The translations under genes were made by a program, and so were the position numbers. A DNA stretch of 64,000 nucleotides from Calamus simplicifolius (taxonomy: Eukaryota > Streptophyta > Magnoliopsida > Arecales > Arecaceae): positions 1,471,119 through 1,535,118 of the forward strand of contig UESW01003880.1 of NCBI GenBank assembly GCA_900491605.1, read 5' to 3'. The notes below the pieces were generated by a model that saw only the letters and a list, made by a program, of their open reading frames with translations, ran no database searches and was not told the origin of the DNA. Below are positions 31,480 to 42,329 of the stretch, one piece after another. Numbering within the stretch: the first letter of the stretch is position 1; every line of letters starts with the position of its first letter.

Positions 31480-32215
31480 TATTTTAGCCCCCTGCGGCTC
31501 TATTTATGCTTCGGCAATTTTATCTCAGCCTCATCGGCTTTATCTATGCCTCAGCAGCATCATTGCAGCCTCAATGGCTTTATCTCTACCTCAGCGGCGT
31601 CATCTCTGCCTCAGCGGCATCATTACAGCCTCCATGTCTCTATTTCTGCTTCAGCAATTTTATCTTAGCCTCAGCAGCATCATTGCAGCCTCCACGGCTC
31701 TATTTCTGCTTCAGCAATTTTATCTTAGCCTCAGTGGTATCATTGTAGCCTCCACGGCTCTATTTCTGCTTCGACAATTTTATCTTAGCCTCAGCGGCAT
31801 CATTGCAGCCTCCACGGCTCTATTTCTGCTTCGGCAATTTTATCTTAGCCTCAGCCGCATCATTGCAGCCTCTACGGCTCTATTTCTGCTTCGGCAATTT
31901 TATCTCAGCCTCAGTGGCATTATTGCAGCCTCAACGGCTTTATCTCAGCCTCAGCAGCATCATTACAGCCTCCATGGCTCTATTTCTGCTTCGATAATTT
32001 TATCTCAGCCTTTATCTCAGCCTCAGCAGCATCATTACAGCCTCCATGGCTCTATTTCTGCTTCGATAATTTTATCTCAGCCTCAGCGGCATTATCGCAA
32101 CCTCCATGGCTCTATTTCTGCTTCGGCAATTTTATCTCTACCTCAGCTACATTTTTATCTCTACCTCAGCTACATTATTGCAGCCTTAATGGCTTTATCT
32201 TTGCCTCAGCGGCTG
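31480..32215. repeat. About 60-bp tandem array, about 12 copies (LARD1)
   Basis: Unit: TTTATCTCAGCCTCAGCGGC, then ATCATTGCAGCCTCCACGGC, then TCTATTTCTGCTTCGGCAAT. Open reading in three frames is a composition effect. Confidence 0.92.
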
Positions 32216-32364
32216 ATTGACGAGCATACCCCCAGAAATTGGTGTACACTGCTTTGAGTGGCGGGCATAAGGTAATTAATTTACCTCCAAAATTTCTTAA
32301 AGTTCTACACTCCTTTCGCTTAGCTGATGCTCGGCATACAAGCTCAAGGAGTGTGGGGGGCATT
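32216..32364 (+). other. LARD1 3' end of internal region with purine tract
   Basis: Unique sequence leading to GAGTGTGGGGGGCATT (32350-32364), the likely polypurine tract abutting the right LTR; TAT2 and LARD2 have related G-rich ...GGGGCATC tracts. Confidence 0.7.
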
Positions 32365-32939
32365 TGATGGGGCCAGTTGACCCTATAGGCAATAAAGGCA
32401 ACAATTTTTGGATGACATCCTCTCAAGATAGCAATTTCCCGACGATTTTCTTAAGTGGCCGCGGTGGCCTTGCTAGACGCTTAATTCCTAGGCTGCCTCA
32501 CTATTCTACTTGGCTTTCTTTTTAAAGGGCATGATGGGTATTAAATATTTTATCCACAATATTGCTCTAAGCTGCAACACGTATCTCATCATAATGAAGA
32601 AAGAGAACAAAAAGGAAAAAGGGCCACGTTACGTGCGGGGTTCTTCGAAAGGCCACCTTCAGTCATTAATGGCTGGTAGTCAAATCAAAAGGCTAGAGCA
32701 TTTAATTGTGGAGAATGATGTTGGCTAGCATTGTGCATAATGAGAGCATTTAATGGTGTCATAATGACTTGGCCAGCATTTATTGGAATGAAGAGAGAGG
32801 AAAAAGTCCTAACACTCCCGCTCGATAGCTTCGCCCCCGACACCACAGCCATATTATATCTTTCGCATAAAAGCATTTATGGCCTCGCAACGTGCATCCA
32901 CCGCATTTATTATCTTATTCTCTCTCATATATATAAAGG

Positions 32940-34080
32940 CATTTATGGCTACCAGTTGACTAGCATTTAATGAAGTAGAGCATCACGGACACGAAGAAAG
33001 GGAGAAGTCTAAATCGGCCTCCTCCCGTTCTCATTCAAGTCGGCCGGCCCCGCCCCAGCACTCCATCTCGGCCCCGGCATTTATGGCTGCAAGTTGGTCA
33101 ACATTTAATGGAGTGGAGCGTCACGGATGCGAAGGAAGAGAGAAGCCCAAATCGGCCTCCTCCCGCTCTCATTCAAGTCGGCCGGTTGCCTCGGCATTTA
33201 TAGCTCACGTAGGCCAGCATTTAATGGAGTGGAGCATCACGGACGCGAAGGAAGGAGAAGTCCAAATCCGCCTCCTTCTGCTCTCATTCAAGTCGGCCGG
33301 TTCCGCCCCGGCACTCGGCCTCGACATTTATAGCTGCTACGTAGGCCAACATTTAATGGAGTGGAGCATCACGGAGAAGTCCAAATCGGCCTCCTCTTGC
33401 TCTCATTCAAGTCGGTCGGCCCCGCCCTGGCACTCCATCTTGGCCCGAGCATTTATAGCTGCCACGTAGGCCAGCATTTAATGGAGTGGAGCATCACGGA
33501 CGCGAAGGAAGGGAGAAGTCCAAATCGGCCTCCTCTCGCTCTCATTCAAGTCAGTGGGCCCTGCTTCGAAACTCTTTCAACCCTCTCTTCCAAGTCGGCC
33601 CCGCCTCGGCACATTTAATGGCCTCATTCAAGTCGGCCTCATCTCGGCACTCTCTTTTAAGTCGGCCCCACCTCAGCACATTTAATGGCCTCATTCAAGT
33701 CGGCCCCGTCTCGGCACATTTAATGGCCTCATTCAAGTCGACCCCGCCTCGGCACTCTCTCGGCCCTCTCTTCCAAGTTGGCCCGTCTCGGCACATTTAA
33801 TGGCCTCATTCAAGTCGGCCCCGCCTCGGCACTCTCTCGGTCCTCTCTTCCAAGTCGGCCCTACCTCGGCACATTTAATGGCCTCATTCAAGTCGGCCCC
33901 ACTCTCTCGGCACTCTCTTCCAAGTCAGCCCTGCCTCGGCACATTTAATGGCCTCTTCCAAGTCGCCCCCTCTCGGCACTCTCTTCCAAGTCGGCCTCGC
34001 CTCGGCACTCTCTCGACCCTCTCTTCCAAGTCGACCCCGCCTCGGCACATTTAATGGCCTCATTTAAGTCGGCCCCTCCT
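32940..34080. repeat. Tandem repeats inside LARD1 right LTR
   Basis: Equivalent of the left-LTR arrays; spacing between CATTTAATGGAGTGGAGC cores is 120-135 bp, so several units are shorter than in the left LTR. Confidence 0.88.
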
Positions 34081-34553
34081 CGGCATCGTCCCGTCTTAGC
34101 TTCTACAGTCACATCATGTCTCTCGCACAAAGGCGTGCTTGCCCACCTCAGCCCGGCCATGAACTACCATGCAAGCACTCTATAATCAACACTTTACAAG
34201 GGATAGCTGGCTTCAACTCCCAACTCTTTCATCTTAGACGGATGTGTGGCTCGTGATGGTGATGAGACTCCACCACCTTTTATTTCTCTTCCCTGCAGCG
34301 GTCAAATCAAAAGGCTATCCACTTTGACGAAACTTGACGCACCAACCAGCTGTAGCCACCCACTCTGATAGGACTTGACCTGCAGTCCTGACATATCAAA
34401 GAAGGAAGCAAGCTCTGCCATTACTGCCATCACCTTAAATGCTCTTACAAGTGGCAGCAACCCAAGCCTCACAGATATCAACTCTGACACTTCACCCACC
34501 AAAGTCATCATTATGAGGCCTCAACCACTCAAATCAGATAGACTTCATACATC

Positions 34554-34561
34554 TATAAATT
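34554..34561 (+). promoter_or_regulatory. TATA box of LARD1 right LTR
   Basis: TATAAATT, same context as in the left LTR (CATCTATAAATTGGGTAAGA). Confidence 0.6.
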
Positions 34562-34872
34562 GGGTAAGAGGGACCCCCAACGAGGTAACGAAACTAAGAA
34601 CTGATAACCACAACAATACTCTTAAACGCTCATTTTTGCTCACAGAGAGCTCTTCTCTGAGCCTCTCTCTTTTTTTCTTTCGAGCTTCCTCAAGCTCACG
34701 GCTGTTGCCCAGAGCACTGACTTGAGCGTCGAAGGGTCCCCGCCGAAATCTCCGGCCCCAGGGACTTTTTGCAGGCTTTCAGATGTGAGAAGCTCGCCGA
34801 AAGATCCCGAGCTCACTGGAGAAGGCGACCGGACGCTCGCGGACTTTCGAAGGGGGTGATCTAGCAGCATCA

Positions 34873-35872
34873 GATTGGCGTCCCAGGAAGGGGGAGAAAG
34901 CAAGTTCTTTGACACTAAGCTACAAGCTCTTACTCCTTCTACGATAATAATGGTGGATAAGCTTCTGCCAGTTATGCTGGGGGGGCACCCTCAACGAGCT
35001 GACCGGCAGGAGGCCGGCTCTTTGCCCCATCGTCACCACTATCTCGGGTTATTCAGGCAGAGCATCGTGCCACCCTCACTCTGCAAGTCCAAACATCCAT
35101 GGCAGCTGCTCAAAGCTACGGGAGCTATATTCTGTGGCCTCACAGTAACAAACAAGAGCCCATGCTGCTCCTCTAGTTGCCGCTCAAGCCATCCACCATC
35201 CATCCGGTGAGAGATCTCCCCAGCGAGAGACTCACCGCTGTCATATTTCTCTGAAGCTCAAGAGCAAGAGCAACCTCAAACTCAAGCTCATCAGCAATTT
35301 AAGGCTCAGGCTCGTTAGCCAGCAAGAGCGCCGCTACTTGCCACCCAAATCCTAACTCCTAGTCACCTCAAGTGTTTATGTGCATTTTAATTCCTGATGG
35401 TGATAAGTCAAGACGTGCTGATGCTATTAATGTAAGGTGGAAAATAAAGACAAAGGGCTTTGACTATTGACTCCGCCCTTTCCCTCTCTCCCCCCTTCTC
35501 TTCCTCTCTGTTGCACCCAGAGCCAATCCGAGCCCAAGATCTCCTGCGGATTTCATTCCAGCTGCCCTTGGATTTCAGCGCCCCCCACCTTCAATCAACA
35601 TAGTTTCCTGGGGGGCAGGTCATCAACTCAACATAAGGAGACCAATTTCTTTAAAGAAAAAACTTTCAAGCCTGTAATCGACCTTGACACCGAACACGAC
35701 GCAAAGGAAAACAGCTACGAAAAAGCTAAGTATACTACACTTTGAGAAAAAGGTTTCTTTTCATTAGTGTTTGAATGCATTACAGGAAACCCGACAAAAT
35801 TAACCTTTCAAAAAAGGCTTACGATGGTCCTGCGATCATAAGGTCACCCCCGGGCCGGCCGCGAAACCCCCG
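34873..35872 (+). mobile_element. Second, truncated LARD1 internal region
   Basis: Aligns with 29674-30699 (same leader, same 92-codon ORF, same AAACCCGACAAAATTAACCT context), then stops matching at about 35872 and continues as TAT2 LTR. With the first unit this gives LTR-internal-LTR-partial internal, as produced by unequal recombination between neighbouring copies. Confidence 0.85.
34876..34893 (+). other. Second LARD1 primer binding site
   Basis: TGGCGTCCCAGGAAGGGG after the right LTR: two changes from the first copy. Its presence after the right LTR shows that a second internal region starts here. Confidence 0.75.
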
Positions 35873-36765
35873 AGCCTGCCGAGTTGGTCCCGACCATTCC
35901 TGGTCGGCCCCTCTCGGCCCCGGCGTCTCCAAGCCTGCCGAGTTGTTCCTGACCATTCCTGGTCGGCCCCTCTTGGCCCCGGCGTCTTCAAGCCCACCGA
36001 GTCAGCCCCGACCATTCCTGGTCGGCCCCTCTCGGCCTCGGCATCTCCAAGCCCGTCGAGTCGGCCCCGACCATTCCTAGTCGGCCCTGCTCCGACACTT
36101 TCTAGTTGGCAAGGCTAGCCCCCGGCCACCCCTGGCCGACCCAACTGAGCCTCAGCTCCCTCGGGAGAGTCGAGACTCCCTGGTCTCCTCCAAATTTGCC
36201 CCCACATGGCCCTGGTAGCTCAGGACGCTACCTCTCTGACTCGCGCCGCCTGACAACGCAAGATCCAACTACCCACTGGCCACACTGCTGATGGGACTGG
36301 ACCCAACTACCCAATAGCCCTACTAGCTGATGGGACTTAGCCCACCAACCGTCATTTTCTCCCTCTCCGATGGATACGACCCACCAACCAGCCCATGTTC
36401 ACACAACTCCCAAGAACTCCATGGACATTCTCTTTTCATGGAATCCCATGTGATCATGCAGATGTCAACTCCTTTAAAGAGGTGAATCCACTCAGTAATC
36501 AGGTATGAGCGATAACCCCAAAAAATCGCTATCCTAATACCTAGAGAGGAATCCCTCCTCCCCGAGAACACCTTTTTCATCTAAAAAGAGCTCATTCGAG
36601 CTCCTCTTCTACTGTAACCTCGATTGCTGACTTGAGCGTCGGAGGGTCCCACCAGAGAATCCCTCCGGTCCTGGGGCTTTTTGCAGGAAACTCGGTGAAG
36701 CAAAGATCCTCTGATTAATCCGCTTTCTCATCCCAACGTTCAGGATCAATGATCGGGCATCATCA
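35873..36765 (+). repeat. TAT2 5' LTR (5' end missing)
   Basis: 893 bp ending CATCATCA. It starts inside a 59-bp repeat and lacks the TGATGTGAATGG start seen in the 3' LTR. It has about four 59-bp copies against eight in the 3' LTR. The TATA position reads TTTAAAGA (about 36472-36479) where the 3' LTR has TATAAAGA. Confidence 0.9.
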
Positions 36766-36768
36766 GAT

Positions 36769-36786
36769 TGGCGCGCCAGGAAGGGG
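36769..36786 (+). other. TAT2 primer binding site
   Basis: TTGGCGCGCCAGGAAGGG, 3 bp after the LTR; matches LARD1 and, with changes, LARD2 and TAT1. Confidence 0.8.
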
Positions 36787-36874
36787 GTGCAGTGCAGGAC
36801 GCAGCAGGTATCTCAGGGCCTCCCTGTGCTACATCTCACCGAACTCTACTCCCCCCTCTTTTCTTCTTGAAGCC

Positions 36875-38024
36875 ATGGTGGTAACACGAGCTCAAGACGC
36901 TTCCGTTAGCTGTCCAGCGGGGCTTCCCCCGCCAGTTAGGCAGCAGGAGGCCAACCCCCATGCTACCGATCCTCCCATCACCTGCCTACCACCAGATGCA
37001 GCTGTTCAGACTGTGGAGCGACTAGCGACCCTCTCCCAACAAGTCCAAGCTCTCACCGCTATGGTCCACGGGCTCCAGCAGCAACAGTCCGTGGCCACCC
37101 AGCACCAGACCGCTCCCCCCGCCCGTCAGCAGTCGGCAAGGGGAGGCTCTCCTCGACGGGAGGCTGGTCGGTGGGAGGCCGATCATCACCCAGCTTCCTT
37201 TAGGAAGCCTCGCCGTGAGCCCCCCAAGCGGCCACGATCCTCCGATCGTGGCCCCAGCAAACTTCCTCCCGAGCCGCATTATCAGGAGGAGCCAAAGCGG
37301 AAGTCTCAACTCCCACATCTTTCTCCTTCTCTTTCTTCCTCTTCTTCTTCCTCCGAACCATCCCGGAGGGCTCCGACAATCATTTGCCAGGTGGAGGAAC
37401 GCCCTGGATGAGTACAATAGGCGACTAGATGAACTCGCCAGGAAAATCAATCACCAACCGAAGGAAGAGTTTGACACCCGTCCTCCTTACACCCGCCGGA
37501 TATTGGAGGAGTCTATTCCCTCCCAATTCCGCTTCCCCCAGGTAGATCCGTATGATGGTACGATATATCCTCTCGACCATCTCGAGAGCTATAAAGCGAT
37601 GATGCAAGTCCAAGGCGCTTCGGATGCCCTTCTCTGCAAAGCCTTCCCTGCCACTCTACGGAAGGCCACTCGCGCGTGGCACTCGCACCTGCCCCCTCAC
37701 AGCATCGATTCCTTCCGAGACCTGGAGGAGGCCTTTCTAGCATACTTCAATGCCTGCCAGCCGATCCCAAGGGTAGCGAACAGCCTCTTCTCCATGCGCC
37801 AGAAGGAGGGAGAGTCGCTGCGGGACTTTGTGTCTCGGTTCAAGGCTGCCGCCCTCGAAGTCTACCATCTCGACGATGCGGTAGCAACATTGGCGCTGAA
37901 GCGGGGACTCCTCTCATCCCGCTTCACCTTCTCCTTGGATAAAAAACCCCTGAGCTCTTACTCCGACCTCCTCCTTTGGGCTCAAAAGTACATCCGTGCA
38001 GATGAGGCTGACTTTACCCACTGA
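36875..38024 (+). pseudogene. gag: TAT2 gag
   Basis: The start MVVTRAQDAS at 36875 is the first ATG after the PBS. A proline/arginine-rich N-terminus with the heptad-like stretch R-L-A-T-L-S-Q-Q-V-Q-A-L leads, after a frameshift near 37390, into the gag domain: D-P-Y-D-G-T-I-Y-P-L-D-H-L, A-F-P-A-T-L-R-K-A-T-R-A-W and E-G-E-S-L-R-D-F-V-S-R-F. It ends at TGA 38022-38024. The zinc knuckle lies further on in a different frame. Confidence 0.9.
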
Positions 38025-38548
38025 AAATCTTCAAGGAGCTCCAGTCACAAGCCCGCTCGCCCCGAGCCGAGTGGGCCCCCTCGACACCGGTGATCTGACC
38101 CACCTCGCCGACCCGACAATAGGCATCGGAGCCCTATCCCCAATGAGAGCAAGCTCACACCTCTTTTCGCCCCTCGATCCCACATCCTAATGGAGGTCGA
38201 GGGTGAGCCTTACCTCCAGCGCCCTCCCCCCATGAAGAAAGGTCATCCCCGCGACAAAAGCCATTACTGCCGATTCCACCAGGATTATGACCATAACACT
38301 ATAGCTGCTACAGCTTGAAGCGAGCCATCGAGGAGCTCATTCAGTGGGGCTACCTTGGCAAGTATGTTCAGAAGACGCCGCAGCCACTGCTGGCCCTCAT
38401 GGGACCTCCACCTGTTCAAGCCACGGTCGACAATGCCCCCACGGAGCGGACGGTGGGAATGGTGTCCTAGGGATCAACCTCTGCATCTAAGCGGCCGAGG
38501 GGGGAGGAGGCACCGAACAATGTAATTCATGGGAGGAAATCTGCTGTT
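38025..38548 (+). pseudogene. gag: TAT2 gag C-terminus, zinc-knuckle remnant
   Basis: H-Y-C-R-F-H-Q-D-Y-D-H-N-T near 38267 matches the Tat knuckle start, but the last Cys is lost by an indel near 38310. Then L-K-R-A-I-E-E-L-I is readable in another frame, with a TAG at 38468-38470 before protease. Confidence 0.75.
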
Positions 38549-40276
38549 ATGGAAAGTATCAACAATGAGGGCGTCGTTGTCTCTATGACGATCGCCAAGC
38601 ACCCTGTAAAAAGGATATTAGTTGATAGTGGCAGCTCAGCTGACATCCTTACTTATGACGCTTTTGTTCGGATGGGATTATCTTTAGACTCCCTTCAACC
38701 TGTGGTAGCCCCATTGGTCGGGTTCACTGGGGACTCTGTAAGGGTTGAAGGCGATATACTTTTACCTGTGATAGCTGGAACGCCGCCATGCCAAAGCACA
38801 GTGATCATGAAATTCCTGGTCGTGAGGGTCCCTTTGGCATACAATGCTATTCTCGGGCGTCCAGGTCTGAACCTTTTGGATGTAGTTATCTCCATCCGAC
38901 ATTTATTGGTGCAGTTCCCCACTAGTGCAGGAGTTGGAGAGATGCGTGGTGAGACCAGCCTAGTCCTGCCCTATTATCACATGACGTCAAGTCCTCTGGA
39001 AGCTGAACCAGCTTTAGAAGCATCCGACCCCAGGGACTCTAGCAAGGGAGGGGAACCAGCTGAGCACCTCCTAACTTTCCCTCTTGGAGATGACTCAACG
39101 AAGACTATCTGTGTCGGCAAACTCCTTCCTCCAGAAGATCGGGAGTGCCTCTTGACCTTTTTGAAGGCTAACTCGGACATTTTCGCTTGGTCAGCGTATG
39201 ATATGCTCGACATCCCTCCAGAGGTAATCACCCACAAGCTCAACATTGACCCACGGTACCGTCCGATCTGCCAAAGGAAGAGAAGCTTCGCTCTCGATCG
39301 GCAAAAGGTTATTGACGAGGAAGTCAACAAGCTGCTCGATGCCGGCCACATCCGGGAGGCACACTACCCTAGTTGGCTGGCTAATGTGGTCATGGTACAT
39401 AAGGCAAACGGAAGCTGGAGAATTTGCATAGATAGCTTTCCCCTGCCAAGGATAGATCAGCTGGTGGATTCTACCTCCAGGCACGAACTCCTCAGCTTCA
39501 TGGATGCCTTCTCTGGATATAATCAGATAAGGATGGACCCCAGCGACGAGGAGCATACATCCTTTATAACGGAGAAAGGCATTTATTGCTACAAAGTATT
39601 GCCTTTTGGCCTCAAGAATGCGGGGGCAACCTACCAAAGGTTGATGAATAGAGTGTTCCAGGACCAGCTAGGCCGAAATATGGAGGTCTACGTAGATGAC
39701 ATGCTGAGAAAGAGCACCCGCACCTCCGATCACGTCTCCGACTTGGAAGAAACCTTTAATAACCTCCGTCATTTCCAAGTCAGGCTGAACCCCAAGAAAT
39801 GTGCTTTCGGGGTCACGGTGGGCAAGTTCCTGGGTTTCATGGTGACCCAGCGGGGGATCGAGGTGAACCCGGAGAAGATCAGCGCCATATTCGACATGAG
39901 ACCATCATCCAGCAAGAAAGAAGTGCAGCGACTAACAGGGAGGATAGCGGCTCTAAGCCATTTCCTCTCCAAATCGACCGAGAGATGCTTGCCTTTCTTC
40001 AAGGCCCTACGAAAGATGAACAGCTTCGAGTGGGCGGACGATTGCCAGAAAGCCTTTGACGGGTTGAAGGTGTTCCTATCCTCTCCACCGCTCCTATCCA
40101 AGCCAAGCGATGGGGAAAGTCTCTTCCTCTACTTAGCCGCTTCTCCGGAAGCCGTTAGCTCAGTCCTGGTGCGTCTCAACACCGATGGGACCCAGAGACC
40201 CATCTATTATGTGAGCAAGGTCCTCCATGACGCAGAAGTTAGATACTCCAAGATAGAGAAGTTATTTTCACCCTGA
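38549..40276 (+). pseudogene. pol: TAT2 protease and reverse transcriptase
   Basis: The 575-codon frame carries the protease motif L-V-D-S-G-S-S-A-D-I-L (DSG 38624-38632) and A-I-L-G-R-P-G-L, then RT: W-R-I-C-I-D directly joined to S-F-P-L-P-R-I-D-Q-L, L-S-F-M-D-A-F-S-G-Y-N-Q-I, L-P-F-G-L-K-N-A-G-A-T-Y-Q and Y-V-D-D at 39689-39700. Compared with TAT1, eleven residues are missing after W-R-I-C-I-D (junction 39433/39434). The frame runs into the start of RNase H and ends at TGA 40274-40276 after a frameshift near 40260. Confidence 0.93.
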
Positions 40277-40560
40277 TAGTTTCCGCCCGACGCTTCCGCC
40301 CATACTTTCAAGCTCATCCTATCGTGGTGCTCATGGATCAGCCCCTTCGAGCCATCCTAGCTCGTCCGGATACCTCAGGCCGACTCACCAAGTGGGTCAT
40401 CAAGCTAAGAGAGTTCGACCTCTCCTTCCAGGCACGATCGGCTCTGAAGTCCTAAGTTTTAGCTGACTTTCTAGTTGAATGCACTTGGGCGGAGGAGACG
40501 ACTGAAGAGGTTGCCAAGGAACAGCGCGAGCTCGAACCAAACGGTGATGGAGAAACTTGG
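40262..40560 (+). pseudogene. pol: TAT2 RT-linked RNase H, C-terminal part
   Basis: In the shifted frame, R-R-F-R-P-Y-F-Q-A-H, M-D-Q-P-L-R-A-I-L and W-V-I-K-L-R-E-F-D-L-S-F match the TAT1 region at 13840-13950. A TAA at 40453-40455 interrupts before V-L-A-D-F-L-V-E-C-T. Confidence 0.8.
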
Positions 40561-41331
40561 ATCCTTCATGTGGATGGTGCATCAAACTCTCAGGGAAGCG
40601 GCACCGGCCTCATTCTTGCCGGACCGAGGGGAGAGAGGATAGAATGTGCCCTACGGTTTCTATTCGAGGCTACCAACAATCAAGCTGAATACGAAGCCCT
40701 GTTGGCCGGATTAAGGCTAGCACAGGAGTTTGGAATAAGGCGTCTCAGAGCTTTCACAGACTCGCAACTCGTCTCCGGGCAAATCAATGGAGAGTACAAG
40801 GCGTGTGACCCTGTTATGACCCAGTAATTGAGCAAGGTTTGGCTTTTGATCTCCCCGCTACCTTACTTCAGTATCGGTTACATTTCCCAGAGCGAGAATG
40901 CCAAGGCCGACATCCTCTCTCGTCTGGCTACCTCTGCCGATGGCATGGCAAGGGATGCTTACATTGAATATTTAGAAAGGCCTAGCATAGAGGATAGTGA
41001 GGAAATCCTCCCGCTCATCCAAGAGCCCACATGGATGGATGCCTACGTTCGCTATCTCACTGATGGTACACTCCCTGAAGACCGCAATGAAGCCAGGCTG
41101 CTCAGGTGGAGGGCCTCCAAATTCATCATCCTCGACGGATGTCTGTATAGAAGATCATTCTCCTACCCCCTGCTCAAGTGTGTAGGACCCGCCGACGCCG
41201 ACTACATCCTTAGAGAAATCCACGAGGGCATCTGTGGAAATCATCTGGGGGGCATATCCCTAGCCCAAAAAGCTCTTTATCAGGGATACTTCTGGCTCAC
41301 TATGAGGGAAGATGCGGCTAAATTAGTTTAG
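40555..41331 (+). pseudogene. pol: TAT2 second (archaeal-type) RNase H and integrase N-terminus
   Basis: W-I-L-H-V-D-G-A-S-N, N-N-Q-A-E-Y-E-A-L-L-A-G-L, A-F-T-D-S-Q-L-V and S-E-N-A-K-A-D-I-L-S-R-L give the aRNH active site set. A TAA at 40825-40827 interrupts (Tyr or similar in TAT1). Then H-E-G-I-C-G-N-H-L-G-G begins the integrase zinc finger; TAG at 41329-41331 stops it. Confidence 0.88.
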
Positions 41332-42264
41332 AAATTTGATGGTTGTCAGCGCCACGCACGCATTCAACATCAACCATTTACCCCACTGAACCCACTCTCA
41401 GCCCCATGGCCTTTCGCTCAGTGGGGAATGGACATCCTCGGGCCATTCCCCCCAGCTTCAGGGCAATGGAGATTCTTGCTAGTCGCCATCGACTATTTCA
41501 CCAAATGGGTCGAGGTCGAAGCACTGGCCAAGATCACTGAAAGTAAAGTCAAAGCTTTCTTCTGGAAGTCGATCATATGCCGATTTGGCCTGCCTCACAC
41601 CCTCGTTACGGACAATGGCCGCCAATTCAACAATGAAGCATTTAAAGCCTTCTGTGATGAACTAGGCATTCATCACATATTCACTTATGTCGGCCACCCC
41701 CAAACAAATGGAGAGGCCTAGGTTATGAACCGCACCATCCTCAGAGGACTTAGAACTCGGCTAGATGGATCCAAAGGTCGGTGGGTAGAAGAGCTCCCCA
41801 GTGTGATATGGGCTTACCACACGACCCCCAGAGCCCCAACGGGCAAGACTCCCTTCAGTCTTGCCTTCGGATCCGAAGCCGTCATTCCCATCGAGATCGG
41901 ACTACCCAGTCCACGTGTGGAGTCCTTCGACGAGGAAAATAACTCCACGTTGATTCGGGCTAATTTAGACTTCATCGAAGAGGCGCATGATCCGGCGAGG
42001 CTGCGCATGGCGACCTATCGTCAGCGAGCGGCCAAGTACTACAATTCTCGAGTTCGTCTCAAGGTCTTTCGCCACGGAGACTTGGTTTTGAGAAAGGCTA
42101 AGGTTTTTAAGCCTACAGAGGGAGACAAGCTATCCCCCAATTGTGAAGGCCCTTATCGTGTCGCCGAGACACTCTACCGGAGGGCATACAAGCTAGAAGA
42201 ACTCAACGGACAACCTATTCTGCGTACCTGGAATGCGGATAACCTCCGCCAATATTATCAATAA
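41332..42264 (+). pseudogene. pol: TAT2 integrase
   Basis: After the stop, K-F-D-G-C-Q-R-H-A has Phe at the first zinc-ligand Cys (TAT1 has A-C-D-S-C-Q). The core shows W-G-M-D-I-L-G-P-F-P and T-D-N-G-R-Q-F. The catalytic Glu codon in N-G-E-A-x-V-M-N-R-T is TAG (41719-41721). The C-terminal region ends W-N-A-D-N-L-R-Q-Y-Y-Q with TAA at 42262-42264. The protein is doubly inactivated. Confidence 0.92.
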
Positions 42265-42329
42265 AGTATTCCCTGGGGTATAAGCAATAAAGGAGGTCCC
42301 TTCTGACGCCACAGCCTACTCTCCCTCGC

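Larger units (their letters stand above)
27138..34872 (+). mobile_element. LARD1: non-coding gypsy-type LTR retrotransposon
   Basis: Two long LTRs (27138-29673 and 32365-34872) flank a 2.7-kb internal region with a PBS, a purine tract and no gag or pol. Large LTRs, an internal region without coding capacity and intact cis signals fit a large retrotransposon derivative. PBS, purine tract, LTR end motifs, U5 block and the 140-bp repeat resemble TAT2, so it is probably mobilised by Tat proteins. No target duplication can be read, because internal-type sequence follows the second LTR. Confidence 0.88.
32365..34872 (+). repeat. LARD1 right LTR
   Basis: TGATGGGGCC ... CAGCATCA, 2508 bp, aligned throughout with the left LTR and with copy-number differences in the internal repeats. 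A second PBS follows it directly. Confidence 0.92.

Noticed and set aside
37215..37390. N-terminal part of the frame 37215-38024 as an alternative gag start
   Set aside because: The first residues are the gag region read out of frame; the true gag start is the ATG at 36875, with a frameshift near 37390.
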